A stretch of DNA of 64,000 nucleotides from assembly GCA_021234155.1 (NCBI GenBank), contig JAJEKV010000031.1, forward strand, positions 3,623,347 through 3,687,346. Direction: 5' to 3'. Position 1 is the first letter of the stretch. Each line of letters opens with the position of its first letter. The position numbers and the translations under genes were made by a program. Shown in pieces: positions 44,100 through 55,162 of this stretch. Source of the DNA: Isoetes taiwanensis (taxonomy: Eukaryota; Streptophyta; Lycopodiopsida; Isoetales; Isoetaceae). The notes below the pieces were generated by a model. It made no database searches. It had not been told where the DNA came from and worked only from the letters and a program-made list of their open reading frames with translations.

Positions 44100-45210
44100 C
44101 ATCCGCCTCGGCGCAATATGGCATCACGCACTGTGCATCTAGCGTGAATATGACAATGCGGTCACGGCGGACGGCGAGCCCCATGCGGGCTGCTTTCGAG
44201 AAATGTGTGGCCCGGGAATGTCATCCGTCGAGAATGTGTGTTGGGATGTTGTGGGCTGAGACTCTCCCCCCTGGCTGTTACGGCATGCCTCGAACTACCC
44301 GGATTGTGGCCTCTTCGCTGCGCATCACGGAGTTAGCGGCTGCGGGTCCAAAGGTGGCGAAGGCGGGTCTGTCTTTGGGGGTGGTGGTGAAGCTGGGATG
44401 GCGTGGAGTGGCCCGGAGTGTGGCTGGGATGGCGTGGAGTGGGCCGGAGAGCGGGGGGCGGTCAGGGGCGTGGCTGCGGCGTGGGAGGTTGTGGCGGGAT
44501 AGCGGTTCGAGGCAGCGTTCTCGTCCCCTCAGGTGAAGTCGGGAGCACAGCTCTTGCGAGCTTCTTCTTTGCTTGGCCATCTCACCCTGCCTGCTTTGCG
44601 GTGACTATGAACCTCGGTAGGGAGACCCGGCTGCAATGCGTGGATGGTTGCCCGCAACCCACGGAGCTCGGGCTGCAGTAGCGAGGCGTGCTCGAGCCCC
44701 GGCACCGCAGGCGTCGAGGGCGGGGCTTGCTGTTCGATCTTACTCACGAAGATCACGAAGGCGTATGCAGCATGCGCAAGAGCAGCTGTGCTCCCGATGC
44801 CATGGTGGTGGCTGCCTCTACCTCGATTTGGCAGAGGCAGCGTGACCATCGTCTCTTGCATTCTTGGCTCCCTCTCTGTGTCATGGTGTCGAGTGATGAA
44901 CCACGAGTCTAGGCGGCCCGCATGTCGGCGACCTCTGCACGGCCTGCTGCCGCTTCGAAGTGTGCAAGGCCAAGACCATCTTCCACATGCGGCGTCGCGG
45001 GTCTCCAAGCTTTGTGTCACGGTTCTTCTCGACCCGATTTGCTTTTTGAGCACATGGGATGCCGAGGACTCCATCTCCAACGCCATGCCAGCCCGGTGAA
45101 CGCTTTGTTAGCCTCAATCTGACCTTTGTTAGCCTCCATTCCCGCTTTGGCGTGGCCCCAATTCTCTGTAGAGGCAGGGGAGTTCCTATGTGGTGAAAGC
45201 AATTAATCCC
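44100..45210 (-). pseudogene. ORF1-like region of the GC-rich LINE (decayed)
   Basis: Several short minus-strand frames (for example 45086-44529 and 44580-44278) with basic, Ser/Arg/His-rich composition fill the expected position of ORF1, upstream of the endonuclease. In LINEs ORF1 is an RNA-binding partner of ORF2. I see no intact RRM or zinc-knuckle motif. The assignment rests on position, strand and composition; the plus-strand frames over the same bases are equally long and I regard them as shadows. Confidence 0.35.
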
Positions 45211-46008
45211 TTCCCCGGGCTGGCCTGTTGAGGGGCCTTAGCCTTGCCCAGAGCCTCCTTCTTCATGGAGGATGACTCTCCCCCGTCCATGATGGCTGAT
45301 CGGGACCGTTTGTGCGGCGGGCCCTCGCCTTGGGTTTCCCGGGCGGCCCATCTTACGTGGCCATGACTCCCAAAGTTTGAGGGGTCTCGGCTGCGGAAAG
45401 GGTGCCTAGAATTGAATTTGGGGACTCAAGAAGCCGGGGCGAGAGCACCTTTTGGGCTAGTCAATGGAAACTCTAAGTGGTGGGGGGGGTGTGGGGTGCG
45501 TTTCTAGCGAGCCCGGCCAACACAGGGTGGGGGTGCCCACCACCTTTGACTTTGACTTTGACCCTCGCCCTTTGCTTCTCATAGGTCTTTCCAAAGCTTT
45601 GTACAACCACGACACCATTTAACATGCCCTTTGCTCTAATCACGCCCGCTTGCTTCTCATAGATTAGAATAGAACATCACTCACAATTATTGCATGCCAA
45701 CTACCGGTGTGTGGGGTTTTGAGGGCTCCAAAGTCCGAGGGGGTCTCCGGGCTGCCTCAAGGGTGCTTAGAATCCGGTTGGGGGGGCTCGGAAAGGCGGG
45801 TGGGGCGCCTTTTGGGGGTTTGGGGTTTTGGGTCTAGAGAGAGATTGTAAACCCTAGAGAGAGAAAGCCGAGAAAGGGGCAAATCAAGGGGTCTATGCAA
45901 GGGAGTGAGGCGCTAGAGAGAGAGAGGAGGTGTTTGTGAGCTAGAGAGAGAGGGAGCTCCTTTGGGCGGGGGATGACATAGAGCAAATGGTTTGATGAAT
46001 AAAAAAGA

Positions 46009-47746
46009 GGTTGTTTTCAAACATTTTGAAGATTTCTTTAAAAAGAAAAATATAAATTTTCAAAGCTGCTAGAGTTAATTCTTTCAAAAGTTGTATCTAA
46101 AGTATTCGCATCGCCAAAGGGAACAACTTCGGACAACCGCTCTCCATCGAAGATATAATGGAGGCCGTCAATTCTTTGGCTAAAACAAATGTCAGGGTAT
46201 TGATGGCATTCCAGCAGAATTTTTTCAGGAATACTGGGAATGGATACAACAGTTTGTTTATAGTGCTTATCAGGACTTTCTACAAGCAGATAAGCTGGAC
46301 AGCAAACTGAACACCGGATGTATTACTCTAATACCGAAGGTGAAGGATCCGAAATTCATAGGGGATTGGAGGCCTATTACCTTGTTGTCAACCTTCTATA
46401 AAATTATAGCAAAAGGAATGCGAAAAGAATAAAGCCTGTTTTGATGGAGCATATATCCAAAGTTCAGTCAGGATTCATTCCAGGAAGAAGTATTCTCAGT
46501 AATATTGCAGCAGCCTTTGAGGGCATACATTGGGCAAGAAAGACACACCAGAAGGTACTATATCTAAAGCTTGACTTTAAAAAGGCATATGACAGTGTGA
46601 GCTGGTCCTTTTTGGAAAAGATGTTGCTTGCTTTTTCGGCTGTGGACAGGAATTTACTAACATTGTGACAAAATTGCTGAAATCATCGCTATACGTATGT
46701 TACTTTTGGGGAGACTTCCCCTATCTTTGAAGTGAGCAGGGGTATTAGGCAAGGTTGTCCCTTGGCACCTTTTCTTTTTATATTGTTGCAGAAGGGTTAT
46801 CTCAATTACTGTTGGCAGCTGTGGAAGATAGGGTTATAACAGGATTGCAGATGGTGGATGGCTCGCAGCAAATTTGTAACCAATATGCTGATGATACTTT
46901 CTTGTTCTTAGAAGCCATAGAAATAAACCTCATGAATGCGAAACAGTTGCTGGACTCCTTCTCTATAGCATCAGGTTGTTTTCTTAACTGGAACAAGTGT
47001 GCAGCAAATTGGCCACTAGATGAGCCTCTCCCGGCTCATGTTGCCACTTTTCCTTGGGCCACTGTACCTGTTGGATCCTCCTCGAAGTTGTTGGATGTTC
47101 CAATCGGGGTGGGCATTTCATCCTCGAATATTTGGGATGAGATTCTGCTCAGTTTAGACAAACATTTGAGATGGTGGAAAGTTGGTAAGCTCTCCATGGC
47201 GGGAAGAATCGTCGTAGCCAAATCGGTGCTAAGCAATACTCATATTTATCTTTGCATCGGTGTTGTTGGCTCACGAAGCAAAGCTAGCGAGCTATCAAAA
47301 ATGGTGTGAAATTTTTTGCAGGGGTGGAAATGAGGAAGGGGCAAATATCAAAGTGGCTTGGAGGAAATGCTTGAGATCTAAATCACATGGAGGACTAGGA
47401 ATGCTTGACTTTAAGTTGCACAGCAAGATCTTAGTGTGCAAATTCATGTGGGAAATCCTTCAACATGATTCGAGGTCTCCGGGTCTTGAACTCCTAAAAC
47501 AATCACTAACTCACTGTATACCATGTGGAAAATCATCTCATAAAGCAAATTTACCATGGGCCCTGTTTTATAATTTGAGGCCATATGCGGGAGCTTCGCC
47601 GTTTCTTAAGGATTACTTAAGGCTTGGGAGACAGTTAGAGTTCTATGGCGCTTGGACATCAAAAATTGTACCTCAGTGTCTATGCCGGTGTGGTGGCTGC
47701 GAGTGGAAACTGACAGAGGCTGCGTGCCACTTTTTTCGGTGGTGAA
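46009..47746 (+). mobile_element. LINE copy 2, segment 2 (RT domain)
   Basis: Resumes at agaggttgttttcaaacatt and is nearly identical to 36770-38510 of copy 1. It shares the same stop after GMRKE (46431) and the same YADDT. It differs by frameshifts near 46635 and 46690-46790 that copy 1 lacks. It keeps the four bases (near 47608) and two codons (near 47402) that copy 1 lost. It is interrupted at 47746 by an insertion. Confidence 0.9.
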
Positions 47747-50049
47747 TATGTAGCAAAATAACAGGGGGTTGCTTTTGTGTTTTTGTACTTTTTTCCCTAA
47801 GGTTTTTATATGATTTCGTGGCGTATTCTCATGGGTGTACTAATGCGTACATCTAGAGTGCACATGCATATTCCTTATTTTTTATGGCGCTTGCCAATGG
47901 TTTAGCCCCCTTAACATCTGATTCGTGGCATGCAAAACTCGAAAGCTGTATTTTAGGGTTCTTTGGTACCCATCAAAATTTTCCCAGAGTTAGAAGCGAA
48001 AGGAGCGGCTTCTTCACGGCTCCTTTTTGGGTCTGTAGCAGAGTAATATGGGATGCTGCAGATATTACCAATGCTGTATACAGCCGAATAAGCATTTGAG
48101 ATATATGTAGATTTCTGAGGCTGAAGCAGTGGTAATGGTGTGGAAATCGCATTAGGGTTGTCATCCGCATTCGGTTGCAGGCAGCATTGCCGCCACCTCC
48201 ACCTTCAGAATCTCCACTATTAGAGCATTTTGTATCATCTTCAGTTCACCTTAGAGGAGGGCCAAAATGACACAAGAAACTGTAGCGAGAACAGATCTGA
48301 CTGCTGGCTATGACACAAGAAGCTGAAGTCGATTTTATTGTGAACTAGGTTGTTTGATGCAATTGATATGCCAAATTACCTGATTTTCTTGATCCTGACA
48401 TGCAGGGAAGGACTTAGATGATACTTGGGTAGGGACACTTGAAGAAAATTGCATGCATTGGCAGCAAGGAAGCACTGGCACTCCTCCAGGGAGGTTTGGT
48501 CACAGCTGTATTGCTGTTGAAGATACGCTTGTCTTATTTGTTGGAATAAATGACCAAGGAATACGGCAATCTGATACATGGCTGTGTAAATGTGTTTTTG
48601 GACAGGAATTGTCCTGGCAGTTACTAGAGGTGGCAATTGCTCCACCAGCTCGTGGTGCTCATGCTGGTTGTTATGCTGGTGGTAAAAATGTTGTGATTTT
48701 TGGTGGAATTGTATCAAATGGAGTTAGATTGCAAGATACTTGGATTCTGGATCTATCTGCAGTGCCTCTATGTTGGTATGAGGTAACTCCAGCAGTGTCA
48801 CCGCCTGCAAGGTCAGGCCATACATTAACATGGATTGGTGGTCACCGCAGCATTCTTTTTGGTGGACGTGGTGTGAAATTTGAGGTTCTAAATGATGTCT
48901 GGCTACCTTCATGGGTTGAACTGCAACACCCAGATGTTTATTCTGAGAATGATTTACCGTCCCCTCGTGTAGGGCACTCACCTTCGTTAATCTTTGGAGG
49001 TAGAGTTCTTGTTTTTGGTGGGGAAGATGCTAGGAGGTCTCGCAAGGGGGATCTATGGTTGCTTGTGAGGCGAACTGATTTAACCTATGTGGGCACAATT
49101 GATGGAGATGCATGATTTGTTATCGGACAGAACGGTGCTATATTGCCATGTAATAGTACAACTGATAGGCATAATACCGTCTCAAGGTGCCACTGAAGTG
49201 CAACATGCAGGTATCTCAATATTCCAAACATTATTTCATTTTGCAAGAACGGCGCCGCGACTATGTTGCATCTGGTTATGGCTTCCTTTCAGAAAACGCA
49301 AGTGAAAATGTTTCCTGGTATGTTTCTTCTTGTTTCTCTTGCGTATTTTATTCAATTCCATTTTGATATTAGGTAGTTGGCTTGTTTGAGCATAGAACCT
49401 ATGTATCGTTGATTAAAGCATGTGACTCCTGCTGCCACGATTTATCTCCAAATCATCCTGCGTGATGTTGCTCGAACCAATGGTTTGATGCAGCACCCTT
49501 GGCCCAGTTGTTTGCAGATCTATGGACCATTACCACGTCTTAAAGTTATGCAGTTCAGATTATGAGCCCATGGGGTGTTCATTGAGTTCATCGTCGAGAA
49601 TTCAGTTTAATCTTAAACTGCCAATAAGATTAAGTTTGATGCAAAGTACCAATCTAGTTGGTCTTTTTGGATAATTCCTAGGCATCTCCAAAACATTGTG
49701 CTTGTTTCCTAGACAATGGAGTTGCTACCATGCCATGCAGAAATCCCAAGGTTAGTCCTGTTTGAGGTGAAGTCTGAGACCATCGGTTCTTTGGATTCAA
49801 TTCCGGGATTGTTCGGGCTGCTTTTTGTGTTCCTTGGTTTTGCCATATTACTTAAATCTCATTTGACTATTGAAAATTGAGATTTGTTACCATTAAGTAC
49901 ATTCCTTCAAACCTTATAGTATTTTGCAAATCTCAATATACGGTATACAAAAACTTGTACATGCATACCCCACAAACGAGGATCGCTATGTATGGTCCAG
50001 ATCAAGGAATAAAGGGCAAATATTCCTATCCGACAGCTCTCGATGCCCG
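47747..50049. mobile_element. 2.3-kb insertion carrying a kelch gene fragment
   Basis: Cuts LINE copy 2 within the phrase ggtgaataaaag. The bases GAATA (or at least GAA) are present on both sides (47744-47748 and 50050-50054), as expected of a target duplication. The left end TATGTAGCAAAATAACAGGG and about 120 bases after it reappear, reverse-complemented, at the right end of another insertion (60840-61985). About 150 bases next to its right end (49876-50048) also reappear there. No long terminal inverted repeat and no Helitron-type CTRR end with hairpin is seen. It includes introns and exons of a kelch gene, so it moved as DNA and not as a spliced RNA copy. Confidence 0.7.
48406..49115 (+). 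pseudogene. F-box/kelch-type protein fragment (captured)
   Basis: Starts right after a good splice acceptor (ttttcttgatcctgacatgcag, ending 48405) and encodes four to five kelch blades: GRFGHSCIAVEDTLVLFVGI, DTWLCKC, PPARGAHAGCYAGGKNVVIF, GVRLQDTWILDL, PPARSGHTLTWIGGHRSILF, LNDVWLP, and SPRVGHSPSLIFGGRVLVFG. This resembles plant F-box/kelch proteins, which select targets for ubiquitin ligases through an N-terminal F-box. The F-box is absent, although a Pro-rich possible exon with its own acceptor lies at 48181-48270. The frame ends at a stop after VGTIDGDA, short of the last blades. All of it sits inside the insertion, so it is a passenger and unlikely to work. Confidence 0.75.
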
Positions 50050-50783
50050 GAATAAAAGAACACAAAACAGATGGATTGTGGCAGGTATCTCTTGCGTTGG
50101 AGATTGGTACCAAGGTGGTGTGCGACGTTCTTGGGAGTCATTTCAAAGAGAGTTTAAGGTGAAATCACGGGACAAGCGAGTTTGGGAAATGGTACTGGCC
50201 AATATTCCAACCTATGCTTCTCCACAGGTAGGTGCTTTTTGCCTACCTCGTGAAAACCTTGATAAAAAACATTTTGTGTCGAAGGCATACAAGATTTTGC
50301 ATGTGAACGAAGCGATGAGTCTTCATACCCAATGGGAGGTAACAGTAGAAGATGACCAACTCAGTCAAATATGGAAATGGGTCTGGAAGAGCCACTCGCC
50401 ACCAAAGGTATCCACACTACTATGGCAAATCTTTCATAGAGCAGTCAGGGTCAACATATTAGTAAATAAGTTCAACCCTGATGTCTCACCGAGTTGCCCA
50501 ATGTGCAGCCTGGAAGCAGAGACAATTGAACATTGTTTCATGCAGTGTGCAGAACTCCGTCCAGTATGGGAACAAGTGAAGGAAGTGTTTGGGACCTCTT
50601 TACCAGACAAAGAGCTTTTGTTAGGCTTATATCCATTATCTTGGCCAACTGAACGGAAAGTTGCTCTGAACTTATGTAAAGGATGGCTCATATGGCTAAT
50701 ATGGAAGAGGCGGAGAAAATTAGTATTCTCCCAGGAGTTTATTCACTCAATTAGCCTAGGGCCATCTTTAAAGCAGAAGATCC
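50050..50783 (+). mobile_element. LINE copy 2, segment 3 (zf-RVT tail)
   Basis: Continues copy 2 from aataaaagaacacaaaacag, in one open frame through the zinc knuckle CPMCSLEAETIEHCFMQC. Gly after the second Cys in copy 1 is Ser here. It stops at agcagaagatcc (50783), earlier than copy 1, and is followed by LTR-like sequence. Confidence 0.9.
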
Positions 50784-50815
50784 AACCATCATTCAATTAA
50801 ATTGGGATTATGTCT
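50784..50815 (+). repeat. Probable right-hand remnant of chromovirus copy 2 LTR
   Basis: aaccatcattcaattaaatt and the following bases match the end of the first LTR (26154-26185) at about 28 of 32 positions. This places the far end of the LTR on the other side of the LINE nest. The match is short, so chance or a shared insertion cannot be fully excluded. Confidence 0.5.
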
Positions 50816-51600
50816 ATTCCAAAATCGCGCCGTATAAGCATTTTATTGACCATTATATTGAATTAACCACACTTTTGCACTGTGTTCATTTTCGGGCTAG
50901 GAAGATGCATTTTATGTTGAAATGCAAAGTCATTCAAATATTCCATGCAAATGACCCATATTATGACAGAATGTTGGCAATAGAAAAAACAAGAAATTAC
51001 TTATTAATAAGCACATTCACGGACGACAACGAAATCTAAACATTGAAATTGTAATGCTTTACGAATAAATAACAGCAAGCAAGTTGCTACAAAACAGAGT
51101 TTTTCATGGTTCAAATCGCGCGTGACGCGTGATTTGCTTGGCATAAATAACGCATTATAATAGAACATAAACTTAAAAAACTAATCCGATTCATCGTCAT
51201 CCGCGTATTGCGAGGCGGTCACGAGATCTGTCGATCATGAACAAACCATGCTCGGATTCCATATAAGATGGATTACAACATCAAAGGGATCAGGATAGAA
51301 GCGGGGCGGGATTCATAGCAACGACATCAAGCCAGATCCACGAAGTTCTATTTCTAGCTTCGCGGCACTGCGAGAGGTCCGCATGGTTCATCGTGCGCGG
51401 TAATAAAATGTGCCATAATAACAAGCAGAAGGCGGAGACCGAAGCCGATGGTTTGCCAATTTCATGCATGCCTATTTATACACACCTAAATTATTGACGG
51501 TATATACATACAAATTATTGCAAGTATAGCAAACCATACACATAATATAAAAAAACAATACGTACACAGAACCAATAATGCTGATATAAGAACACAACAT
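50816..51600. other. AT-rich spacer
   Basis: No gene recognised. It holds a half palindrome (aaaatcgcgcc, 50819-50830) and a full but diverged one (51112-51136). A polyadenylation-like region for the gene to the right on the minus strand would fall here, but no single signal stands out. Confidence 0.4.
51112..51136. repeat. GC-rich palindrome, single copy
   Basis: caaatcgcgcgtgacgcgtgatttg: arms caaatcgcg and cgtgatttg around a diverged core. The shoulders caaat and atttg match other copies. Confidence 0.65.
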
Positions 51601-52354
51601 TTCTAAACCTTTCGTGTAAAGTATATTTCATATTCAAAACTTTTTGGAAAGTGTATTTCCTGTATACATAAATATCAAAAAAAGTTCTCTTTCTAGAAAC
51701 GATTTTCTCAAGGTCCCTGTCAATTTCCCCCGATCAAGATCAAGTTGCGGGTATAGTGTTTGTATCTCTTCGACCGTTTTTCCTGAAGCTATTTCATGCA
51801 AGACACTAACAAAACGAAGCAGGAAGTCATCTTTGTCAAAATCTTGAGGATGATAGGGCGGCGGATTCAATGCCTGTGACTGATTGAAGCAACACTTTAA
51901 AGCGTCATCATCCACAATGATAATGCCTTCCTTATCCTCAACACCTAGGGCATCCATCATGTTGCAAGCATTTCACAAATATCTTTTTACACAGCCGGTT
52001 CTTTAGGGTTTGTGAATGAAGCACATTTGCTTTGATCCCGGATGGGCCTTGATCTCTATTTGCTTCGAGGCACTACTTTCAAAACATCACGTGTATTTCT
52101 ATGCTCCATAGATGACCAAATTACTGTGAAAAAGACTGAAGGCCTGGTCCAACATCTCCTTCCGGATAAATGCGGGTAAACATATTTGATGCGTGTCTCA
52201 AATGGTTGTTAAGCATACCATGACTTTTCAAACGTTGCTTTAGGTAACATTCTACATAGCACACCATTCAAATCAAAGACCCGGTACTTTTGGGAAGCCA
52301 AATCATTTACGTAAGGAGAACAATAACGTATGAGACAAAAGAAATGGTAAGCGA

Positions 52355-52446
52355 AAACGCGCCAGGCGCGATTTCATGAATGATGCATGTCAACATAATT
52401 TAAAAATATGATCTCTAGGAAAGTCTAAATCGCGCTTTGGCGATTT
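52355..52446. repeat. GC-rich palindrome pair
   Basis: aacgcgccaggcgcgatttc at 52355-52375 is nearly perfect. aaatcgcgctttggcgatttc at 52427-52447 is diverged in the centre. Both lie in a non-coding gap between two exons of the minus-strand gene. Confidence 0.7.
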
Positions 52447-52884
52447 CTATATATGCTTAGGTTTGTAAAATGCATGGATATCAAAAAAAGGAATATTGTT
52501 ACGATACCTTTCTTCTTGTTCTTCATTCCCGTTGTGACTTCTTCCGTTGCATCCTTTATTCGAGTTGTCTCGGTCCGATAGAAGCATCAACCACATCGGT
52601 TGAGATGCATACGATTGGGAACTATGCTTGATAGTTCATTACTCTTTACGCTAACACGGCTAGTGTTTTCAGATTTGGAGTCTGCTTCATCCTCATTATT
52701 GTTATTATCATCATCCTGCTTATCTTCAACATGTTCTAAATTTTTAGGGTCAAGGATGTTCACAGGCATGTCGATAGCTATTTGGTAACCTGGCTGATCT
52801 TCGGTTTCATCCATGAAGTTGCGGCCAACCAATAGCTTTCTCAATCCTCCCGTTCCTTAAGCAAATCTGCTTGGTATTTCGGTC

Positions 52885-53110
52885 TTAGAGGTAGAAGCTT
52901 TGCTTTTTGCCTTCGCCGATTGGTCCCCTAGTTGCTTCCTCTAGTACTTTCTCAAAGAAGAGGTCCAAGAAATTTTTGGCTCGATCATCTGAGACGACGC
53001 TCTGACATTTCCTTGCTAACTTCAAAGCTTCTCTACCGATGTAACCTCCAACGTGAAGTTCCCAGCAAGTTGTTCCCAACGGACAAAATGCTTCAATGAG
53101 ATCTTGGGGA
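52885..53110 (-). pseudogene. Methyltransferase-like C-terminal segment
   Basis: Reads FCPLGTTCWELHVGGYIGREALKLARKCQSVVSDDRAKNF in part, then LDLFFEKVLEEA. The pattern of an aromatic-Pro start, a hydrophobic strand ending in a GG pair, a following Ala/Leu/Gly helix and an acidic pair resembles the SAM-binding motif I region placed near the C-terminus of N6/N4 DNA methyltransferases. The usual DPPY-type motif is not seen; the candidate position has AEAPM (near 53625). This is a suggestion only. Confidence 0.3.
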
Positions 53111-54536
53111 AAGGTCCATAGAGAACCCGTTCTTGTTTAGCTTACCCTTATGTGATGTTAGGAGCTCATACTTAATGTGGCCCACAAGAATTGGGTCGCC
53201 CCTCGTTTTCATCCTCTTCTTCCTCATCTTCCTCTAACTCTTCCACGACCTTGACACCCTTCCCTTGTCTTCTTGCTCCGGATAGAAGGCGCCAGATATA
53301 TCGTTCATCTAACCGATAGCAACGCCATGCTAGTTTGTCTCCATCCGGTTTTCCCTTGAGCTTTTCATATTCCTTATCATCCATCATGGCTATCATAATT
53401 ATAAGCACATGAAAAATTTTACTTTCGTCTTTGAAGTCACATCCTATTTGTCATCTATGAGGATCGCCGTATGACTTTCACGCATTCTAAGTCATTTTGC
53501 AGCAGTTAGAGCATATGCATAGGACATGTCGGGAGGGACATATAGTGACAATTGTGTAGTTCATCTCCGTGGTGAAACCATTGCATATGTTGAAGAGCGT
53601 ATTATAGTCATCAGCGACCATCGGTGCCTCGGCTATCAAGGGCGAAGAGTGTGATATCATGGGGACCAGCACCCACCCTGCACGGCGCGGACACTTGAAA
53701 CCGGTTGACACTTGATAAAGAAAGTGGACTCGCGTCTCGAGTCACGCTTCACCATCGCGACTTTTCGTTTCAAGTCGGATGCAACTTTAGTGTGAAGCCC
53801 AGCGATCTTTGCAACATTCTTCAACCTGGCGCTTGACAAAGTCCTTGGACCAAAATACATACTTCTTAAGGTCGTCGTTAGAGACATTATACTTTTGCAT
53901 GAGTCCTAACTCCGACAACGACCACTCGATGTAAGCCTTTGTAATTCCTCACCAAATTTGCCTTCTTGAGCACTCTAATATTCTTTAGCTTCGTCATGAG
54001 GCATCTTCAAATGATTCGAGCCTTTCTTTGCCGAGGTTTTCTTGTAAAGAATTTCCTTTTCGATTAACTTTGTCGGAACCGACGTGACTCTTGATCGTCC
54101 AATCCACGAGCCTTCCTCATCTCTGTTATATGTATATCAAAAATTGATGTGTCAGCGGGGAGGAAATCTTCCTTGTGAATCTGGCAACTTCTTCTCGACG
54201 TAGGCATCCCAGAATTCATTCCATTTCTCCCATACTGGATCTGAAGCAAATACTATCTTGCAGGCATCCTTGGGCACAGTTGGTTCCTCAGAAGCATCAC
54301 CCTTCTCATCCCCTTTTTTTTTCTTTGACCTGGTGCTCTTGGTTTTGTCCTGTATTATCGTCTGACTAAGTGTCCTCTCCAGCAACTTGAATTCAGTGCT
54401 TTTAGACTGGCCCTGTCTGGTTGGCATTGGCTTCCCATATTCAATCCACTGGTTCCGAGCATGCCGAAGTTGCTCTATATAGGGACTGCAAGTAGTGACC
54501 TTGTAAGCTTCATAATCGTGAATGAAATAAATCCTT

Positions 54537-54923
54537 CTAGTTTAAAATCGCGCCTGACGCGGTTTCATATCAGAAAGCAAATCGCGCCAGGCGCGATTTG
54601 CCTATTGTGAAGAGAAAACGCTTACTTGACTGGTAGCCGTTTATCGTCAAACAAGTAAATCGCGCCTGGCGCGATTTCATATTAGAATTTAAATCGCGTG
54701 ACACGAAAATTGCCTAGCCTTTTCTCCTGAGGGTAGGCAAATTCCGCGTGGGGTGTGTAACATTCCAATATGAAATCGCGCGAGGCGCGATTTTCTTGTT
54801 TTGGCGAAACCACTATCAATCCAGGCGTTTTCTCTTTGATAAACAAATCGGCGCTTTCTAATATGAAATCGCGCCTGGCGTGATTTGCAAATACGAAAAC
54901 GAAACCTAAAGGAGGAAAATTAC
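54537..54923 (-). other. Intron packed with GC palindromes
   Basis: A 387-base interval bounded on the minus strand by GTAATT (donor) and ...AAACTAG (acceptor), with the coding frame matching across it. It carries five full and several partial copies of the palindrome (see 54544-54887), the densest cluster in the window. Confidence 0.6.
54544..54887. repeat. GC-rich palindrome cluster 2 (densest)
   Basis: Copies at 54544-54564, 54578-54600 (perfect: caaatcgcgccaggcgcgatttg), 54657-54678 (perfect), 54691-54709 (damaged), 54773-54794 (near-perfect, cgcgaggcgcg) and 54865-54887. Several share extended shoulders (tatgaaat and atttcata), so the ancestral palindrome was about 29 bases. Central base T or A in most copies. 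Confidence 0.85.
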
Positions 54924-55162
54924 CTTTTGTATAAGAATGTTTTTCCCATGTCATTCATTGAGCGCTTATTTATTTGCTTCGGCGGTGTGGTTGAGCCGCT
55001 CGAGAACCGGCGGTTCGGCGAATACAACTTATAGAACAACTGATGCCCAGTATGCTGTGCCTTCTTGATCAGAACCTTCTGGGCCTCTATTGAATGCTGG
55101 CCATCTATTATCATGAAATGTATGTCAGGATTCTCGATGAAGTCCTCCGGCTTGCTCCACAT
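54924..55162 (-). pseudogene. Exon with IIDGQH motif (DGQHR/ParB-like?)
   Basis: An 80-codon open stretch containing MIIDGQHSIEAQKVLIKKAQ. A DGQH box after hydrophobic residues and before a helix with Ala/Glu is the signature position of DGQHR-type and ParB-like nucleotide-binding folds, where the following residue is usually Arg; here it is Ser. The exon ends TTCTTATACAAAAG at a GTAATT donor (54923), in frame with the next exon at 54536. That pairing supports real splicing in the ancestor. Confidence 0.4.

Larger units (their letters stand above)
40230..46008 (-). mobile_element. GC-rich LINE on the minus strand, nested in LINE copy 2
   Basis: About 5.8 kb, much richer in GC than its surroundings. 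Read on the minus strand it has an ORF1-like region (about 45200-44100), an endonuclease, a reverse transcriptase and a tail ending in repeats of CCTT (40235-40252). It lies exactly between two parts of LINE copy 2 that are contiguous in copy 1. A short shared aaag/aaaag at both junctions is the possible target duplication. Its 5' end is near 46000, where ctagagagagag and gggtttggggttttgggtct repeats occur. Confidence 0.8.

Noticed and set aside
44087-45122. Plus-strand frames of 60-150 codons in the GC-rich LINE
   Set aside because: High GC lowers stop frequency; the LINE's own coding strand is minus and these frames show no motif.
47747-50049. Helitron identity for the kelch-carrying insertion
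   Set aside because: There is a short target duplication, and no TC start or CTRR end with a preceding hairpin was found.
54682-54954. 90-codon minus-strand frame with repeated RRDFILE
   Set aside because: It is translation of the palindrome-bearing intron; the repeated peptide comes from the palindrome itself.
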